A stretch of 13,306 nucleotides of DNA, taken from positions 1-13,306 of the forward strand of contig JAAFHJ010000079.1 in assembly GCA_013298325.1 (NCBI GenBank), given 5' to 3'. Source of the stretch: Myxococcales bacterium (GTDB lineage: Bacteria; Myxococcota_A; Polyangia; Polyangiales; Polyangiaceae). The translations under genes were made by a program, and so were the position numbers. The notes beneath the pieces are model-generated. The model had not been told where the DNA came from. It did no database searches and saw only the letters and a list, made by a program, of their open reading frames with translations. Below are positions 7,097 through 13,306 of the stretch, piece by piece. Every line of letters starts with the position of its first letter. Positions within the stretch are counted from its first letter, which is position 1.

Positions 7097-8016
7097 TGGA
7101 AACCGCACAGCTCTCCTCAGCAACCATTGGATTTCGCTACGCGAGTGCGGCGATGATCGGCGCCGGCCTCTTCGGCGTTACGTACATCCTCGCGAGCGCA
7201 GAATCGCGCGAGGGCGGGCGCTTTGGCCTCCGCGGGCTCAAGCGTCAGCAAGAACTTTCCCGGAACGAACAGTGGTCTACCATTGAGCCTTTCGTCCGTT
7301 GGCTCGGCGTCCGTCTAAGCCCAATCCTGACGACGGAACAGCGCGCATCGATTGACAAGATGCTTGGGCTTGCCGGCGATTGGATGGGCGCGACTGCCGA
7401 CGAATTCGTCGCACTTTCGCTGCTTTCGGGCTTTGCCGGCTTTCTGCTGGCGTACGTGGTTCACGTTTTTGCCAAAGTGGACCTATCGCTCATCGGGATT
7501 CTCGGAGTCACCCTCGGCGTGACGATCCCCTACCAACGCGTCTCTGATTCCGGCATTGAGCGGATGCGCCTCGTTAGCCGCGGGCTCCCCTATGTCGTTG
7601 ACCTTATGGCGCTCTCGATGAGCGCCGGTCTCGACTTCCCCGGCGCGATTCGTCAGGTCGTTGAGAAGTCTTCCAATCCGGAAGATCCGATGGTCGAAGA
7701 ATTTACGCTCATTCTTCAGACCTTGAATCTCGGTCGTACCCGCAAAGAAGCGATGCTTGAATTTGCGCGCCGTTGTCCGATCGAAGCGGTGATCGAATTT
7801 ACAAACTCGCTCGTTCAAGCGGAAGAGCGGGGAAATCCGGTCGCCGAAGTCCTCACGATTCAAGCGTCCATCTCTCGAAACAAGCGAAGCGTTCGCGCGG
7901 AAGAGCTAGCTGCGCAGGCAGCGGTGAAACTTGTTGCGCCGCTCATGCTCGTATTTGTCGTCGTCCTGATTCTGATCCTCGGGCCGAACCTCCTCGGCGT
8001 CATGGGTGCCCTGTGA
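7096..8016 (+). CDS. tadC: TadC, inner-membrane platform protein
   Basis: This is the second GspF-type platform protein of the Tad machine, 306 residues long. Membrane segments are predicted at about 15-34, 104-123, 127-146 and 276-300. The T2SSF domain starts near GLPYVVDLMALSMSAGLDFP (residues 163-182), a recognisable TadC signature, and includes the later LVQAEERGNPVAEVL helix that is common in the family. It overlaps tadB by one base. No separate ribosome binding site is required, so it is probably translated by re-initiation. With TadB it would form the hetero-oligomeric core that CpaF turns or pushes. Confidence 0.9.
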   Translation: METAQLSSATIGFRYASAAMIGAGLFGVTYILASAESREGGRFGLRGLKRQQELSRNEQWSTIEPFVRWLGVRLSPILTTEQRASIDKMLGLAGDWMGATADEFVALSLLSGFAGFLLAYVVHVFAKVDLSLIGILGVTLGVTIPYQRVSDSGIERMRLVSRGLPYVVDLMALSMSAGLDFPGAIRQVVEKSSNPEDPMVEEFTLILQTLNLGRTRKEAMLEFARRCPIEAVIEFTNSLVQAEERGNPVAEVLTIQASISRNKRSVRAEELAAQAAVKLVAPLMLVFVVVLILILGPNLLGVMGAL

Positions 8017-8038
8017 GCAGCCACATCGGAGCCGCATC

Positions 8039-8911
8039 GTGAAGACTCTTAAGTTCCAGATTCGTCAGTCGAATGGCCAGCTCGATCAGGTCACCGTCGA
8101 GGGGGAGCGCGCGCTCATCGGCATTGGAGCCCACTGCGAAATTCGACTCCCTGTCGACCAGGGTAAGGTCGAGCATGTTCGGATTGACGTCGTTCCGGGC
8201 GGCCTCTACGCAACGGCGCTCGCCTTTGATCCGCAGCCGACGCTCAACAATATTCCGTTCTCTCAGTCGCCGATTACGCCGGAGTCGATTCTCGGCATTG
8301 GGACGACACAAATTCACGTCGTCCTTGCGGAGCAGGCAGGCTCCGGCGGTTCGACGAAGGACCCGAAGAAGTCCTCGCCGCTTGCGATGGTAGGACTCGT
8401 CGCGATCGTCGGACTCGGCGCCTTCGCCGTCCTCAAGCCGGATACCTCCGGAAGTTCCTCGGGCGTTTCAAAGCCGCCTGAGCTCTGGAAGAGTGGTGCT
8501 GGTGCGGTGGTCTGTCCCGCCCAGGGGCCGCAAGCAAAATCCCAAGGAGAACAAGCACTCCTGGAGGCGGATGCCTATCGCGAGAGGACGACATTTAGCG
8601 TTAGCGACGGCGTCGTCGCTGTCGAGCGCTATGAGTTCGCGGCCGCCTGTCTGACCGCCGGAAACGACGGGGAAGGGGCGAAGTACGCCACCGATGCCTC
8701 CCAAACACTCCGCACCGACCTCGACCGTCGCTACCGGAAAGAGCGCCTCCGCTTGAAAATGCACACGACCAACGAGGACTGGGTCAGCGTGCGTCGGAGC
8801 ATTCGCGTCCTCCTCGATTTTACGGAGAAGGTCGATCCCGCCTACGCGGATTGGCTAAAAATCCAAGATCGTGATGCCGCGAAGAAGGTGACGAAATCGG
8901 GGAAGAAGTGA
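8039..8911 (+). CDS. Membrane protein with degenerate FHA-like domain and helical C-terminal region
   Basis: The 290-residue product is not a named family to me. The N-terminal part (about 1-97) has an FHA-like beta pattern: ALIGIGAHCEIRLP and later VEHVRID match the strand layout. However, the usual Arg is Ile29, the Ser of the S-x-x-H motif is Glu45-His46 context, and the Asn-Gly turn is missing, so phosphothreonine binding is doubtful. A Lys/Ser-rich stretch and one membrane helix (about 114-132) follow. Then comes a Ser/Gly spacer and a helical, TPR-like region (about 165-280). An FHA fold before a single helix with an exported C-terminal domain resembles SctD/PrgH ring proteins of type III secretion in topology only. 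The GTG at 8039 has GGAG 7 nt upstream; an in-frame GTG at 8006 lies inside tadC. The stop overlaps the next gene by GTGA. Confidence 0.75.
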   Translation: MKTLKFQIRQSNGQLDQVTVEGERALIGIGAHCEIRLPVDQGKVEHVRIDVVPGGLYATALAFDPQPTLNNIPFSQSPITPESILGIGTTQIHVVLAEQAGSGGSTKDPKKSSPLAMVGLVAIVGLGAFAVLKPDTSGSSSGVSKPPELWKSGAGAVVCPAQGPQAKSQGEQALLEADAYRERTTFSVSDGVVAVERYEFAAACLTAGNDGEGAKYATDASQTLRTDLDRRYRKERLRLKMHTTNEDWVSVRRSIRVLLDFTEKVDPAYADWLKIQDRDAAKKVTKSGKK

Positions 8912-9507
8912 CGAGATCACTCGTCGTTCTTGCGGCGGTTGGCTGCTTCGGCCTCGGAGCATGCACCCCCAAAAAGCCTGCGACCGAGGCGAAGCTTGAA
9001 GCGATCGCCAAAGAGGAGCAGCCCGAAAAGCTTATCCGTCGGGGCAAGACATTTGCGTCCGTTGGGGACTACACGCGTGCCGAGCAGTACTTCGTTCAGG
9101 CAATGGAGCAGGGCGCAAGTCCGCGTGTTGTGATGCCGTGGCTCCTCGACGCGTGCACGGCGGATGGCCGCTACCGGTTAGCGATTAAGTACGCGGAAGA
9201 GTATTTGACGAAGTCGCCCAACGACACCGGTGCTCGGTTTGTTCTTGGCGCGCTCTATTCGGCCGTTGGCGAGAGCGAGCTGGCGGAAAAGACGTTACGT
9301 CGTGTCGTTGCCGATGCGCCAAATGAAGCCGATCCCCACTACGCACTGGCCACGTTACTTCGCGACGTGCATCACGATTCCGTCGGCGCAAATACGGAGT
9401 TTTTGACCTATCTCCACCTCGCTCCGCGCGGCGCCCACGCCCCGGAAGCTCGGGCCGCACTTAGTGGTCCCAGTGACGGAATGCCGCAACGGATCGGAGA
9501 ACCATGA
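8908..9507 (+). CDS. TPR-repeat lipoprotein (TadD-like)
   Basis: The 199-residue product begins with a lipoprotein signal ending in Leu-Gly-Ala-Cys, so Cys19 should be lipidated. The next residues (Thr-Pro-Lys-Lys) are not an Asp +2 retention signal, so outer-membrane placement is plausible. The remainder looks like four TPR-type helical pairs from about residue 43 to 174, for example KLIRRGKTFASVGDYTRAEQ and PNDTGARFVLGALYSAVGE. Tad loci normally carry a TPR lipoprotein, TadD, thought to help secretin assembly; position and layout fit that role. The GTG start overlaps the previous stop by 4 bases and its own stop overlaps the second cpaF as ATGA, so it is embedded in a coupled chain. Sequence identity to TadD cannot be judged here. 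Confidence 0.8.
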   Translation: MTRSLVVLAAVGCFGLGACTPKKPATEAKLEAIAKEEQPEKLIRRGKTFASVGDYTRAEQYFVQAMEQGASPRVVMPWLLDACTADGRYRLAIKYAEEYLTKSPNDTGARFVLGALYSAVGESELAEKTLRRVVADAPNEADPHYALATLLRDVHHDSVGANTEFLTYLHLAPRGAHAPEARAALSGPSDGMPQRIGEP

Positions 9508-10646
9508 TCCCCAAAGAGATTTTTGAGGAGACGCTCCTCCAGTTCTTCGCGCCGATTCGTCCGTACCTAGAAGATCCTGGTGTCAGCGACATCATGATCA
9601 ATGGTCCAGGCCAGATCTTTGTCGAGAAGAAGGGCCTCCTGGAGCTCGTCCCGGCGAAATTTGATTCCCGGGAACACCTCACGGCCGCTTTGCGAAACGC
9701 CGCCCAATATTGCGGCAAGATGATCGACGAGGAGCATCCGATCCTCGAAGGGCGACTCCCCGACGGCTCGCGCATCGAGGCGGTGCTCCCGCCTGCGGCG
9801 CCCGAGGGGCCATGTGTATCGATTCGACGGTTCTTTAAAGAGACATTGAACGTCGAACGACTCATTCGCTTTGGCGCAATGAATGATGAGGTCTCCCACG
9901 CGCTAAAGGCCATTGTTGCGTCGAAGCTGAACATCCTCATCGCGGGTGGAACCGGTTCCGGCAAGACGTCGATGCTCAACGCGCTGTCGTCATATATTCC
10001 GGACGGCGAGCGTGTGGTCGTTATTGAAGACTCTCGCGAACTTCAGCTCCAACGGGAGCACGTTTGTCAGCTTGAAGCGCGCCCTCCGGACCCGCGCGGT
10101 CGTGGCGAGGTCACGATTCGGCAGCTGTTTAAGGCGACGCTCCGTCTCCGTCCCGATCGGATTGTTCTTGGGGAAATTCGAGGAGGTGAGGCCCTCGACC
10201 TTATCCAGGCGATGACCTCCGGCCACGGTGGTTGCATGGGCACGCTCCATGCCACCTATCCGCGTGCCACGATTTCGCGCTTTGAAACGATGGCGATGAT
10301 GAGCGACATCGACATGCCGCTGCATGCGCTTCGTATTCAGCTCGCTTCCGCCCTCAATTGCATTGTCCAAGTGGGGCGCCTCCAGGACGGTTCTCGAAAG
10401 ATTACCCACATCAGCGAGGTGCTCGGCTACGACATGCAGACGCAGACGTATCAAATGCAGGACATTTATGTCCGCAGGTACCTCGGCTTCACACCCGACG
10501 GCAAAATTGAAAGTGAGATTGTCCCGTCCGGGATTCTCCCGCGCTGCATCGAGCAGCTGCACGAGCATGGGATGGACTTCCCCTCCAATCTCTACGACGC
10601 CGTTCGCGCGGCAGGCGGGCGCGTGCCCCACTCGCCGCTCGGTTGA
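9504..10646 (+). CDS. cpaF: Second CpaF-family secretion ATPase, without FHA domain
   Basis: This is a complete second ATPase of the CpaF/VirB11 family, 380 residues. It has the N-terminal domain motif DPGVSDIMINGPGQIFVE, Walker A GGTGSGKT (148-155), an Asp box IEDSREL, Walker B RIVLGE (Glu224) and a His box GTLHAT (His249). All catalytic motifs are intact, so it should hydrolyse ATP. It keeps the canonical MINGP turn that the FHA-fused copy has altered to MVVDP. It lacks the FHA and linker and starts almost directly with the ATPase N-terminal domain, so it is shorter than typical CpaF. The ATG at 9504 overlaps the TPR lipoprotein stop by 4 bases. It is the last gene of the coupled chain. It may form its own ring for a different step such as retraction, mix with the first CpaF, or serve another platform; these are inferences. 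Confidence 0.9.
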   Translation: MIPKEIFEETLLQFFAPIRPYLEDPGVSDIMINGPGQIFVEKKGLLELVPAKFDSREHLTAALRNAAQYCGKMIDEEHPILEGRLPDGSRIEAVLPPAAPEGPCVSIRRFFKETLNVERLIRFGAMNDEVSHALKAIVASKLNILIAGGTGSGKTSMLNALSSYIPDGERVVVIEDSRELQLQREHVCQLEARPPDPRGRGEVTIRQLFKATLRLRPDRIVLGEIRGGEALDLIQAMTSGHGGCMGTLHATYPRATISRFETMAMMSDIDMPLHALRIQLASALNCIVQVGRLQDGSRKITHISEVLGYDMQTQTYQMQDIYVRRYLGFTPDGKIESEIVPSGILPRCIEQLHEHGMDFPSNLYDAVRAAGGRVPHSPLG

Positions 10647-10681
10647 ACGCGGAAAACTGCCGCTCACGGAGACCCTTCGGC

Positions 10682-10687
10682 TAGACT
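10682..10687 (+). promoter_or_regulatory. Candidate -10 box for the FHA/rhomboid-like pair
   Basis: TAGACT matches four of six bases of the sigma-70 -10 consensus and ends exactly 9 nt before the ATG at 10697, the same placement as the box before cpaB. The gene has no Shine-Dalgarno within 20 nt. No convincing -35 box was found at 16-18 nt spacing, so this is a weak call supported mainly by the parallel with 2279. Confidence 0.3.
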
Positions 10688-10696
10688 CCTCTCCCG

Positions 10697-11953
10697 ATGA
10701 GCCGTGCGTTTTCACTGCGCGTTTTGCGCGGCAATGCGTCCCCGTCCTCCTACGACCTTCGCGAAGGGGTCCCGCTCGATCCGATGAGCGTCGGCCAACG
10801 GGGGGCGCTTCGCATCGCCGATCCGGGGGTGGCCGACGTTGTCGGGTACCTGTTTTTTGACGGAGGGCAGCTTCACCTCCAAAGCCACGACGTTGGCCAG
10901 CCGGTCCTCGCCAACGGGCGGCCGGTCGCGACGACATGGACGCCGTTTCCCGCGCCTGTTTCCGTCGTATTTGGGTCGATTGAGTTGCGATTTGAGGAGG
11001 TTGGCGCGAACGACGCCACCGAGCCCCGTGTCCCTCAGCCGGTCGCGGCGCGCCCGTTTGTGCCCGGGGCGTTCGCTTCTCCCGCGGATGACGAGTCGAC
11101 TCGATTTGCGCCAGCCGCGCAGCCCTCCGCAGGGGCCGTGCGCCCGGCCGCCGGTGCGCGGGTGCCGCCCCCGAGCGACGACGACGACGAAAACGGTCCC
11201 GCGACACGCTTTCCTGGCCAGCCGGCGTCGCCAGAGATCGGGCCTACTCGGGCGCTGCCGGCGATTCCTTCAGGCAGTGCACCGTTTGTTCAGCCAGGAC
11301 CGGGCGCATCTGGTGCCTATGTCCGGCAGGGGCCCCAAGCGTTTGTTCCGCCCGGATACCCACCGGCCGGCGCACCGCCCGTTGGCGCGCAGGCAGGCGC
11401 TTCCGGAACAAATACAGTCCCTCCGCCAAATATGGCTGCGGCACCTGTGCCGTCAAAAGGGGCCTTTCACGACTTCATGAATCAGGGATCTCCGCTCCGG
11501 AGATTCCTCTTTGTGGCCCTCCCGGGCGTCATCATCATCATGCTCCTTCGCCAACATCGGTTCCAGCGGGAGCAGGCGGAGAACAAGCTAATCGCCGAGC
11601 AAAAGGCGGCGCTCGCAGCGTCCGCGTCGGCACTGGCTTCGGCGTCTGCTGCGGCATCGGGAGCGCCAAAAGCGCCCGTGATCGGCGTCATTCTGGGCGC
11701 GCAGATCCTGACGCCGCCTCCGCCTCCGGCGCCAAGCGCCGACCCGAAAGACAAGAAGAAGAAGGACGACGGCGAGCAATACGCAACGCCGGCCACCTCC
11801 GCCAAGACGCTGGATCGACAGGCGGTTGACGCGATGATGGATGGCAAATTGCCGGAAGCGTTGAAGATCTACCGGCAGCTCGCCGCCCAGAAGCCGAAGG
11901 ACCCGACCTACTCGTCGGCGGTGAAGGTGCTTGAAGAGAAGGGCATCAAGTGA
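10697..11953 (+). CDS. FHA-like, single-pass membrane protein with long disordered linker
   Basis: The 418-residue product has an N-terminal beta-rich, FHA-like region (about 1-101; VGQRGALRI then PVLANGRPVATTW echo FHA strands). It lacks the Arg and Ser of a working phosphothreonine site. A long Pro/Ala/Gly-rich linker (about 105-262) holds an acidic run (Asp161-Glu165) and three Thr-Arg motifs. One membrane helix covers about 269-285, with basic residues on both sides, so orientation is uncertain. After it come a charged/Ala-Ser-rich helix (about 287-322), a Pro/Lys-rich patch, and one TPR-like helical pair at the C terminus (about 372-412). The layout mirrors the protein encoded at 8039. 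The upstream gap is 50 nt with a TAGACT box, suggesting its own promoter. It overlaps the next gene by GTGA. Function is unknown; a role at the Tad machine is inferred from shared architecture and position. Confidence 0.7.
   Translation: MSRAFSLRVLRGNASPSSYDLREGVPLDPMSVGQRGALRIADPGVADVVGYLFFDGGQLHLQSHDVGQPVLANGRPVATTWTPFPAPVSVVFGSIELRFEEVGANDATEPRVPQPVAARPFVPGAFASPADDESTRFAPAAQPSAGAVRPAAGARVPPPSDDDDENGPATRFPGQPASPEIGPTRALPAIPSGSAPFVQPGPGASGAYVRQGPQAFVPPGYPPAGAPPVGAQAGASGTNTVPPPNMAAAPVPSKGAFHDFMNQGSPLRRFLFVALPGVIIIMLLRQHRFQREQAENKLIAEQKAALAASASALASASAAASGAPKAPVIGVILGAQILTPPPPPAPSADPKDKKKKDDGEQYATPATSAKTLDRQAVDAMMDGKLPEALKIYRQLAAQKPKDPTYSSAVKVLEEKGIK
11608..11670 (+). repeat. Ala/Ser low-complexity coding repeat
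   Basis: Degenerate GCN/TCN codons encode an almost pure Ala/Ser tract (about residues 304-323) just after the membrane helix of the FHA-like protein. It probably forms a helix or flexible spacer. Confidence 0.5.
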
Positions 11954-12735
11954 GCTTGCTCGCTCGCCTCGAGCGCCGGTTCTCGTGGTTCGCGATTCCT
12001 GATCTCTCCTTTCTCCTCGTCGGCCTGTCTGGGCTCGTCACGCTCCTCGGCTTCGCGAAGCCGCTCTTTCCTGCCTACCTCGTCCTCGACCCGGCCGCCG
12101 TGCGTGGGGGGGAGTTTTGGCGGCTCTTCACATTCCAGTTCGTCATGCAGGCCGACCCTCTGTGGTGCTTGTTCGCGCTTTACTGGATGTACATGGTCTA
12201 TCGGAACCTCGAAGAGCAGTGGGGCTACTTCCGCTTCACTCTCTACTGGTTCATCGGTTTTTCCGCGACGGCGGCAGCGGCCATGCTCGCGCGCGGACCT
12301 GCGTCTCCCGAACTCCTGGCGACCAGCTTCTTTCTCGCCTTCGCGACGCTGAGCCCCAACTACGAGATCCGACTTTTCATGGTGCTGCCGGTCAAGGTTA
12401 AATACCTCGGCTACGCCAGCGCTCTGTACCTGCTGTATCAGCTCGTCTCTGGACCGGCCCTTTTGCGCTTCCAGGTCGGCGCGGCAACGCTCAACTACCT
12501 TATTTTCTTCGTAGGTCACTGGCGTGATTTCTTCGCCGGCGAGCGCCGCCTGATGGAGGCCCGTCGTCGTCGCGTCGGCCTCCGTTCCGCCGAGCCGCTC
12601 GTCGGTCGCGGGGAGCGCCAATGCGCGATTTGCGGTGCGAGGCAGTCTCAAGGAGCCGATATTCGCGTTTGTTCCTGCGAAAAGTGTGGCGGCGAGCGGC
12701 GCGACCTCTGCATCGCTCACGCCCGCGACCACTGA
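11950..12735 (+). CDS. Rhomboid-like membrane protein with Cys-rich C-terminal tail
   Basis: The 261-residue product has about six membrane segments (near 19-37, 70-87, 94-114, 119-135, 154-170 and 178-192). It has the rhomboid-type GEFWRLFTF motif (Trp57-Arg58) after the first helix. In the fourth helix the serine-protease motif Gly-x-Ser-Gly is replaced by Ala-Thr-Ser-Phe (Ser126), while a His (His190) is present in the last helix where the catalytic His belongs. Activity is therefore doubtful and a pseudoprotease or Derlin-like role is possible. The tail after about residue 195 is basic, then carries Cys225, Cys228, Cys241, Cys243, Cys246, Cys254 and His257, likely one or two zinc sites. 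The GTG start overlaps the FHA-like gene by 4 bases, so the two are co-translated. A hairpin terminator follows 17 nt after the stop. Confidence 0.75.
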   Translation: MSLLARLERRFSWFAIPDLSFLLVGLSGLVTLLGFAKPLFPAYLVLDPAAVRGGEFWRLFTFQFVMQADPLWCLFALYWMYMVYRNLEEQWGYFRFTLYWFIGFSATAAAAMLARGPASPELLATSFFLAFATLSPNYEIRLFMVLPVKVKYLGYASALYLLYQLVSGPALLRFQVGAATLNYLIFFVGHWRDFFAGERRLMEARRRRVGLRSAEPLVGRGERQCAICGARQSQGADIRVCSCEKCGGERRDLCIAHARDH

Positions 12736-12747
12736 ACATCATCGGCA

Positions 12748-12786
12748 AAGAAAAATGGCGTTCCCCGCTTGCCGGGAACGCCATTT
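12748..12786. terminator. Convergent (two-way) Rho-independent terminator
   Basis: A perfect 13-bp inverted repeat pairs 12753-12765 with 12774-12786 around an 8-nt loop. Read on the minus strand it is followed by TTTTTCTTT, a strong U-tract, and should end metG, whose stop is 22 nt away. On the plus strand only TTT follows before G, so termination of the rhomboid-like gene is probably weaker but plausible. It separates the two convergent units. Confidence 0.85.
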
Positions 12787-12808
12787 GTACACCGACGGAA
12801 ACTTCGTC

Positions 12809-13306
12809 TTACTTGAGACGCGCACCCGGGGCGACGCTCGCGTCGATCGTCGGAAGCACGAGCGCCTCCGAGGGGCCACTTGCGAGGATCATTCCGTGGG
12901 AGATGAGCCCCTTGCCGAAGTCGCGCGGCGCGAGGTTTGCGACGACGAGCACCCGGCGGCCGACGAGGTCCTCCGGTTTGAAGGTGAGCGCCAGCCCTGC
13001 CACGATTTGTCGCGGCTTCCCCTCGCCAAGGTCGACCTCCAGGCGAAGGAGCTTGTCCTTCCGCGGGACCTTTTCCGCGTGAGAAATAAGGCCGACCCGC
13101 AAGTCGGTCTTCGCAAAGGTGTCGTAGTCGACGGCCGGGAGGCTCTCGTCGAGGGTCGGTACGGCGGCGGTGATCGGGGCGACCGACGGGGTCGCTTCCG
13201 AGGCGCTCGGCGCCTGCTTTTCTTCAGTCACTGGGGCCTCTTTCGGGGGGACGAGCTCGTCGAGGAGCGCTTTGATTTGGTCTTTGTCGTAGGTCGGGAA
13301 GAGGGC
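12809..13306 (-). CDS. metG: Methionyl-tRNA synthetase, C-terminal part (runs off right edge)
   Basis: The minus-strand frame is open from the right edge to a TAA at 12809-12811, giving the last 165 residues. It begins with ALFPTYDKDQIKALLDE, matching the end of the MetRS anticodon-binding domain. A 30-40 residue Ala/Pro/Glu linker follows, then a C-terminal Trbp111-type tRNA-binding OB-fold. The OB-fold motifs are KTDLRVGLI, KLLRLEVDLGEG, QIVAGLA, PEDLVGRRVLVVANLAPR and HGMILASG. In full-length enzymes this domain binds tRNA non-specifically and dimerises the protein, while the catalytic part charges methionine. An in-frame GTG at 13231 is inside the linker and is not the start. It is a housekeeping gene convergent with, and unrelated to, the Tad locus. 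Confidence 0.93.
   Translation of the reverse strand, partial: ALFPTYDKDQIKALLDELVPPKEAPVTEEKQAPSASEATPSVAPITAAVPTLDESLPAVDYDTFAKTDLRVGLISHAEKVPRKDKLLRLEVDLGEGKPRQIVAGLALTFKPEDLVGRRVLVVANLAPRDFGKGLISHGMILASGPSEALVLPTIDASVAPGARLK

Noticed and set aside
9990..11207. Long minus-strand open frame (405 codons) opposite the second cpaF and the FHA-like gene
   Set aside because: It spans two unrelated plus-strand genes, is Arg-rich and low-complexity, and has no recognisable motif.
12809..13231. Stand-alone Trbp111-like tRNA-binding protein starting at GTG 13231
   Set aside because: The frame stays open to the window edge and the upstream residues match the end of the MetRS anticodon domain, so it is the metG C terminus.
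1..13306. tRNA, rRNA, CRISPR arrays, insertion sequences or attachment sites
   Set aside because: No cloverleaf, regular direct-repeat array, transposase/integrase motif or terminal inverted repeats were seen on either strand by eye.

Overview
The window looks chromosomal and bacterial, moderately GC-rich, with almost every base coding. It is dominated by a Tad/Flp-type (type IVc pilus or type II-like) secretion locus. Many FHA-type domains around the machine, a TPR lipoprotein and an FHA-CpaF fusion suggest a deltaproteobacterial lineage, most likely Myxococcota (Polyangia-like). That placement is inference from gene content only; no rRNA or other phylogenetic marker apart from a metG fragment is present.

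Region 1 (1-2210, + strand): the C-terminal part of a TadG-like envelope protein, a TadE-like pseudopilin, and an exported protein of unknown family. It closes with a strong Rho-independent terminator at 2174-2210. Region 2 (2211-10646, + strand): a tightly packed Tad operon, in order cpaB, cpaC (secretin), cpaF with an N-terminal FHA domain, tadB, tadC, a membrane protein with a degenerate FHA-like domain, a TPR lipoprotein, and a second cpaF. Most junctions from cpaF onward overlap by 1 or 4 bases (GTGA, TGATG, ATGA), suggesting translational coupling. Region 3 (10647-12735, + strand): a second FHA-like membrane protein coupled by a 4-base overlap to a rhomboid-like membrane protein with a Cys-rich tail. 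Region 4 (12736-13306): a convergent terminator hairpin, then the 3' end of metG (methionyl-tRNA synthetase) on the minus strand, running off the right edge.

The core genes would assemble as follows. CpaC forms the outer-membrane ring and CpaB its periplasmic partner. TadB/TadC form the inner-membrane platform. One or both CpaF ATPases power it from the cytoplasm. TadE/TadG-like proteins are minor pilin-like components. Not seen in the window are the major pilin (flp), the prepilin peptidase (cpaA/tadV) and the localisation ATPase cpaE/tadZ; the first two may lie off the left edge. The absence of cpaE between cpaC and cpaF, where many Tad loci carry it, together with an FHA domain fused to CpaF, suggests a machine positioned or switched by threonine phosphorylation.

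The most notable observations are: the FHA-CpaF fusion; a second complete CpaF in the same operon; two degenerate-FHA membrane proteins with SctD/PrgH-like topology; a rhomboid-like protein with an altered active-site motif coupled to one of them; and two transcription-unit heads that share a TAGA(G/C)T box exactly 9 nt before an ATG without a Shine-Dalgarno, suggesting leaderless mRNAs. No tRNA, rRNA, CRISPR array or mobile element was recognised, and no gene-free stretch exceeds 300 bases.
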